Assembly (NCBI GenBank): GCA_020544565.1
Contig: CP078014.1
Span: 1,308,574-1,372,573, forward strand
Length of the DNA: 64,000 bases
Reading direction: 5' to 3'
Origin: Bradyrhizobiaceae bacterium
Lineage (GTDB): Bacteria; Pseudomonadota; Alphaproteobacteria; Rhizobiales; Xanthobacteraceae
The notes below the pieces were generated by a model. The model worked only from the letters and a program-made list of their open reading frames with translations, was not told where the DNA came from and ran no database searches. Both the position numbers and the translations under genes were made by a program. Of this stretch, positions 61,574 to 64,000 are shown in pieces; the stretch's first letter is position 1; every line of letters begins with the position of its first letter.

Positions 61574-63666
61574 TGGCCCCCAAGACCGAAGATGAACCAC
61601 GTGATGAGACCGGCCACGCCGATCAGCATCGCGAAGGCATAGTGGTAGAGATAGCCGGATTGCAGCCGCGCCATGCCGCGCGTCACGTCCAGCACACGCG
61701 CGGAGATGCCGTTCGGCCCGAGCCCGTCGATGATGAAGCCGTCGCCCTTCTTCCAGAGAAAGTGCCCGAGCCACTTCGTCGGCCGCACGAAGATGAAATC
61801 GTACAGCTCGTCGAAGTACCACTTGTTGAGCAGGAACCTGTAGAGCAGCGGTTGCTGGTTCGCCAGTTCCACCGGCAGGTACGGCTTGCGGATGTAGAAC
61901 AGCCACGACACCAGGAAGCCGACCACCATCATCACGAATGGCAGCCAGCCGACCGTCGCCGGAATGTGGTGCATCTCGTCGAGAATGCCCGCCTTCATCT
62001 TCAGCGAACCGCGGAAAAACTCCTCGACGCCGTGATGGCCGACGAACACCTCCTTGAACGGGAAGCCCGCGAGGATCGAGCCCGCCGCCAGCGCGCCGAG
62101 CGGGATCAGCATCACATAGGGGCTCTCGCGCGCGGCCTCGTAGTGATGGCGGTCATGCGGCTCGCCGAAGAAGGTCTTGAAGATCAGACGCCACGAGTAG
62201 AACGAGGTCAGGCAGGCCGCGATCACCGTGGCGAGGAACGCATAGAGCGCGAACGGGTTATGCGCGACATAGGCGGCCTCGATGATCGCGTCCTTCGAGA
62301 AGTAGCCGGCGAACAGCGGGAAGCCGGTGAGCGCCAGGGTACCGATCACCATGGTGATGAAGGTGAAGGGGATGCGATCCTTCAACCCGCCCATGTTGCG
62401 GATGTCCTGCTCGTGGTGCATCGCGTGGATCACCGAGCCCGCGCCGAGGAACAGCAGCGCCTTGAAGAAGGCGTGGGTGAACAGGTGGAACATGCCCACC
62501 GAATAGGCCCCCGCCCCCATCGCCACGAACATGTAGCCGAGCTGCGAACAGGTCGAATAGGCGATGATGCGCTTGATGTCGTTCTGCACCAGGCCGACGG
62601 TGGCCGCGAACAGCGCGGTGGTGCCGCCGATCAGCATGACGAACGCCTGCGCGTTCGGAGCAAGTTCGAACAGCGGCGACAGCCGCGCCACCATGAACAC
62701 GCCAGCGGTCACCATGGTGGCGGCGTGGATCAGCGCCGACACCGGGGTCGGGCCCTCCATCGCATCCGGCAACCAGGTGTGCAGCAGGAACTGGGCCGAC
62801 TTGCCCATCGCGCCCATGAACAGGAACAGGCAGGTCAGCGTCAGCGCATCGATGTCCCAGCGGAAGAAGTGGATGGTCTTGCCGGTCAGGCCGGGCGCCG
62901 CGGCGAAGATGGTGTCGAAATCGACCGAGCCCACCAGCATGAAAATCGAGAAAATGCCGAGCAGGAAGCCGAAATCGCCGACACGGTTGACGACGAACGC
63001 CTTGATGGCGGCGGCGTTGGCGGACGGCTTCTGGAACCAGAACCCGATCAGCAGGTAGCTCGCGAGGCCGACGCCTTCCCAGCCGAAGAACATCTGCACC
63101 AGGTTGTCGGCGGTCACCAGCATCAGCATCATGAAGGTGAACAGCGACAGATAGGCCATGAACCGCGGCCGGTTCGGGTCTTCGTGCATGTAGCCGATGG
63201 AATAGAGGTGCACCAGCGACGACACCGACGTCACCACCACCAGCATCACGGCGGTCAGCGTGTCGACGCGCAGCGCCCAGTTCACGACGAGATCACCGGA
63301 GCCGATCCACGACAGAATCTGCACCCGCGCGTCGTGATGCATGAAGCCGACATCGACCAGCGTCACCCATGACAGCGCGGCGGACACCAGCAGCAGCGCC
63401 GTGGTGATGATCTCGGCCGCGCGCGAGCCCGCCGCCGGCGGCTCCACCGGACCATGATCGTCGTGGCCGTGATCGTCGTGCGCATGATCGCCATGGCCGT
63501 CGCCGGCGTGGTGATCGTGCGCGGCGCTGGCATGGGCGTGACCGGCATGCCCGTGGGCATGATCCATCTCGTCGCCGCATGGGTTGCGCCGATGCGCGCC
63601 GTAAAGCGTGATCGCGCCCGCGAGCAGCGCGCCGATCAGCGGCAGGAAAACGATGGCCTGAATCAT
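61570..63666 (-). CDS. nuoL: NADH-quinone oxidoreductase subunit L, with a histidine-rich loop
   Basis: A 698-residue antiporter-like subunit with the long lateral helix at its C-terminus. Family motifs are [69 protein letters not shown] and [21 protein letters not shown]. Residues 36-71, between the first two membrane helices, contain 14 histidines with Asp, Gly and Ala, a low-complexity metal-binding-like insertion. The start is the ATG at 63666, seven bases after the nuoK stop. The stop overlaps nuoM (ATGA). Confidence 0.97.
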   Translation of the reverse strand: MIQAIVFLPLIGALLAGAITLYGAHRRNPCGDEMDHAHGHAGHAHASAAHDHHAGDGHGDHAHDDHGHDDHGPVEPPAAGSRAAEIITTALLLVSAALSWVTLVDVGFMHHDARVQILSWIGSGDLVVNWALRVDTLTAVMLVVVTSVSSLVHLYSIGYMHEDPNRPRFMAYLSLFTFMMLMLVTADNLVQMFFGWEGVGLASYLLIGFWFQKPSANAAAIKAFVVNRVGDFGFLLGIFSIFMLVGSVDFDTIFAAAPGLTGKTIHFFRWDIDALTLTCLFLFMGAMGKSAQFLLHTWLPDAMEGPTPVSALIHAATMVTAGVFMVARLSPLFELAPNAQAFVMLIGGTTALFAATVGLVQNDIKRIIAYSTCSQLGYMFVAMGAGAYSVGMFHLFTHAFFKALLFLGAGSVIHAMHHEQDIRNMGGLKDRIPFTFITMVIGTLALTGFPLFAGYFSKDAIIEAAYVAHNPFALYAFLATVIAACLTSFYSWRLIFKTFFGEPHDRHHYEAARESPYVMLIPLGALAAGSILAGFPFKEVFVGHHGVEEFFRGSLKMKAGILDEMHHIPATVGWLPFVMMVVGFLVSWLFYIRKPYLPVELANQQPLLYRFLLNKWYFDELYDFIFVRPTKWLGHFLWKKGDGFIIDGLGPNGISARVLDVTRGMARLQSGYLYHYAFAMLIGVAGLITWFIFGLGGQ

Positions 63667-63673
63667 TGTCCTG

Positions 63674-63982
63674 TCAGCCCTTCATCAGATTGATGTCCTC
63701 GACCGCGATCGACCCTCGATTGCGGAAGAACACCACCAGCACGGCGAGGCCGATCGCGGCCTCGGCGGCGGCGACCGTGAGCACCAGCAGCGCGAACACC
63801 TGCCCGACGATGTCGCCGAGGAACGACGAGAACGCTACGAGGTTGATGTTCACCGCCAGCAGAATGAGTTCGATCGACATCAGGATGACGATCACGTTCT
63901 TCCGGTTGAGGAAGATGCCGAGAATGCCCAGCGTGAACAGAATGGCGGCGACCGCGAGATAGTGTCCGAGACCGATCGTCAT
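63674..63982 (-). CDS. nuoK: NADH-quinone oxidoreductase subunit K
   Basis: A 102-residue, three-helix subunit of the complex I membrane arm. It has [46 protein letters not shown], which carries the conserved Glu of helix 2, and a second Glu in helix 3 ([23 protein letters not shown]). The start ATG at 63982 gives the exact family length; an upstream in-frame codon adds three residues. The start forms an ATGA with the probable end of nuoJ. Confidence 0.96.
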   Translation of the reverse strand: MTIGLGHYLAVAAILFTLGILGIFLNRKNVIVILMSIELILLAVNINLVAFSSFLGDIVGQVFALLVLTVAAAEAAIGLAVLVVFFRNRGSIAVEDINLMKG

Positions 63983-64000
63983 CGCACCCACTCCCCGGAA
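63979..64000 (-). CDS. Probable 3' end of nuoJ (cut by window edge)
   Basis: Only six codons and a TGA that overlaps the nuoK ATG are visible. nuoJ is expected at this place in every complex I operon, and ATGA overlaps also link nuoL to nuoM. The residues themselves (SGEWVR) are too few to prove identity. Confidence 0.35.

Overview
This 64 kb window looks like the core chromosome of an alphaproteobacterium of the order Hyphomicrobiales (Rhizobiales), most likely family Nitrobacteraceae (Bradyrhizobium, Rhodopseudomonas, Afipia, Oligotropha or Nitrobacter group). The evidence is the high GC content, several blocks with classical rhizobial gene order, LexA operators of the alphaproteobacterial GTTC-N7-GTTC type, a DUF3551 protein, and short palindromic dispersed repeats of the kind common in that family. 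I could not run a search, so the genus is not assigned. I saw no rRNA, tRNA, CRISPR array, prophage or insertion sequence.

Layout. 1-4832 (minus): end of an eno-ftsB-pdhA block, with an FMN reductase, a CoA-transferase and a 2-oxoglutarate oxygenase between ftsB and eno. 4915-5835 (plus): an AT-rich orphan gene and queF. 5842-12382 (minus): MFS transporter, kdsA, VOC and NIPSNAP proteins, pyrG, secG, tpiA. 12604-20891 (plus): SurA-like periplasmic chaperone, trpD, trpC, moaC, moeA, a CYTH-CHAD protein and lexA. 20961-25403 (minus): comEC and glnS. 25657-28554 (plus): gltX and gltA, ending in a strong terminator. 28670-43630 (minus): the envelope and translation cluster rpsB-tsf-pyrH-frr-uppS-cdsA-dxr-rseP-bamA-lpxD-fabZ-lpxA-lpxI-lpxB, tightly packed with stop/start overlaps. 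43920-51928 (minus, apart from one DUF3551 gene): dnaE, a 32-residue membrane protein, lolD, lolC, proS. 52239-54794 (plus): a DUF2946 protein and a TonB-dependent receptor that interrupt the block. 55247-64000 (minus): DUF1467, methylmalonyl-CoA epimerase, RNase J, biotin ligase and nuoN-M-L-K.

The genes are mostly housekeeping: translation (rpsB, tsf, frr, three tRNA synthetases), isoprenoid, phospholipid and lipid A synthesis, outer-membrane assembly, lipoprotein export, complex I, tryptophan and molybdopterin synthesis, central carbon metabolism and DNA replication. The most interesting signal is at 47667-47836. A 32-residue single-pass membrane protein with a strong ribosome binding site lies directly behind a TTGACT -35 box and two perfect tandem LexA operators. 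It fits a damage-induced membrane peptide of the SidA type (division inhibitor) or TisB type (toxin), and lexA with its own SOS box is in the same window. Other points worth attention: a 14-bp inverted repeat bracketing the RNase J start codon behind an attenuator-like hairpin, a TrpC tail made from a dispersed repeat, a helix-hairpin-helix-like extension on ribosomal protein S2, and a histidine-rich loop in NuoL.
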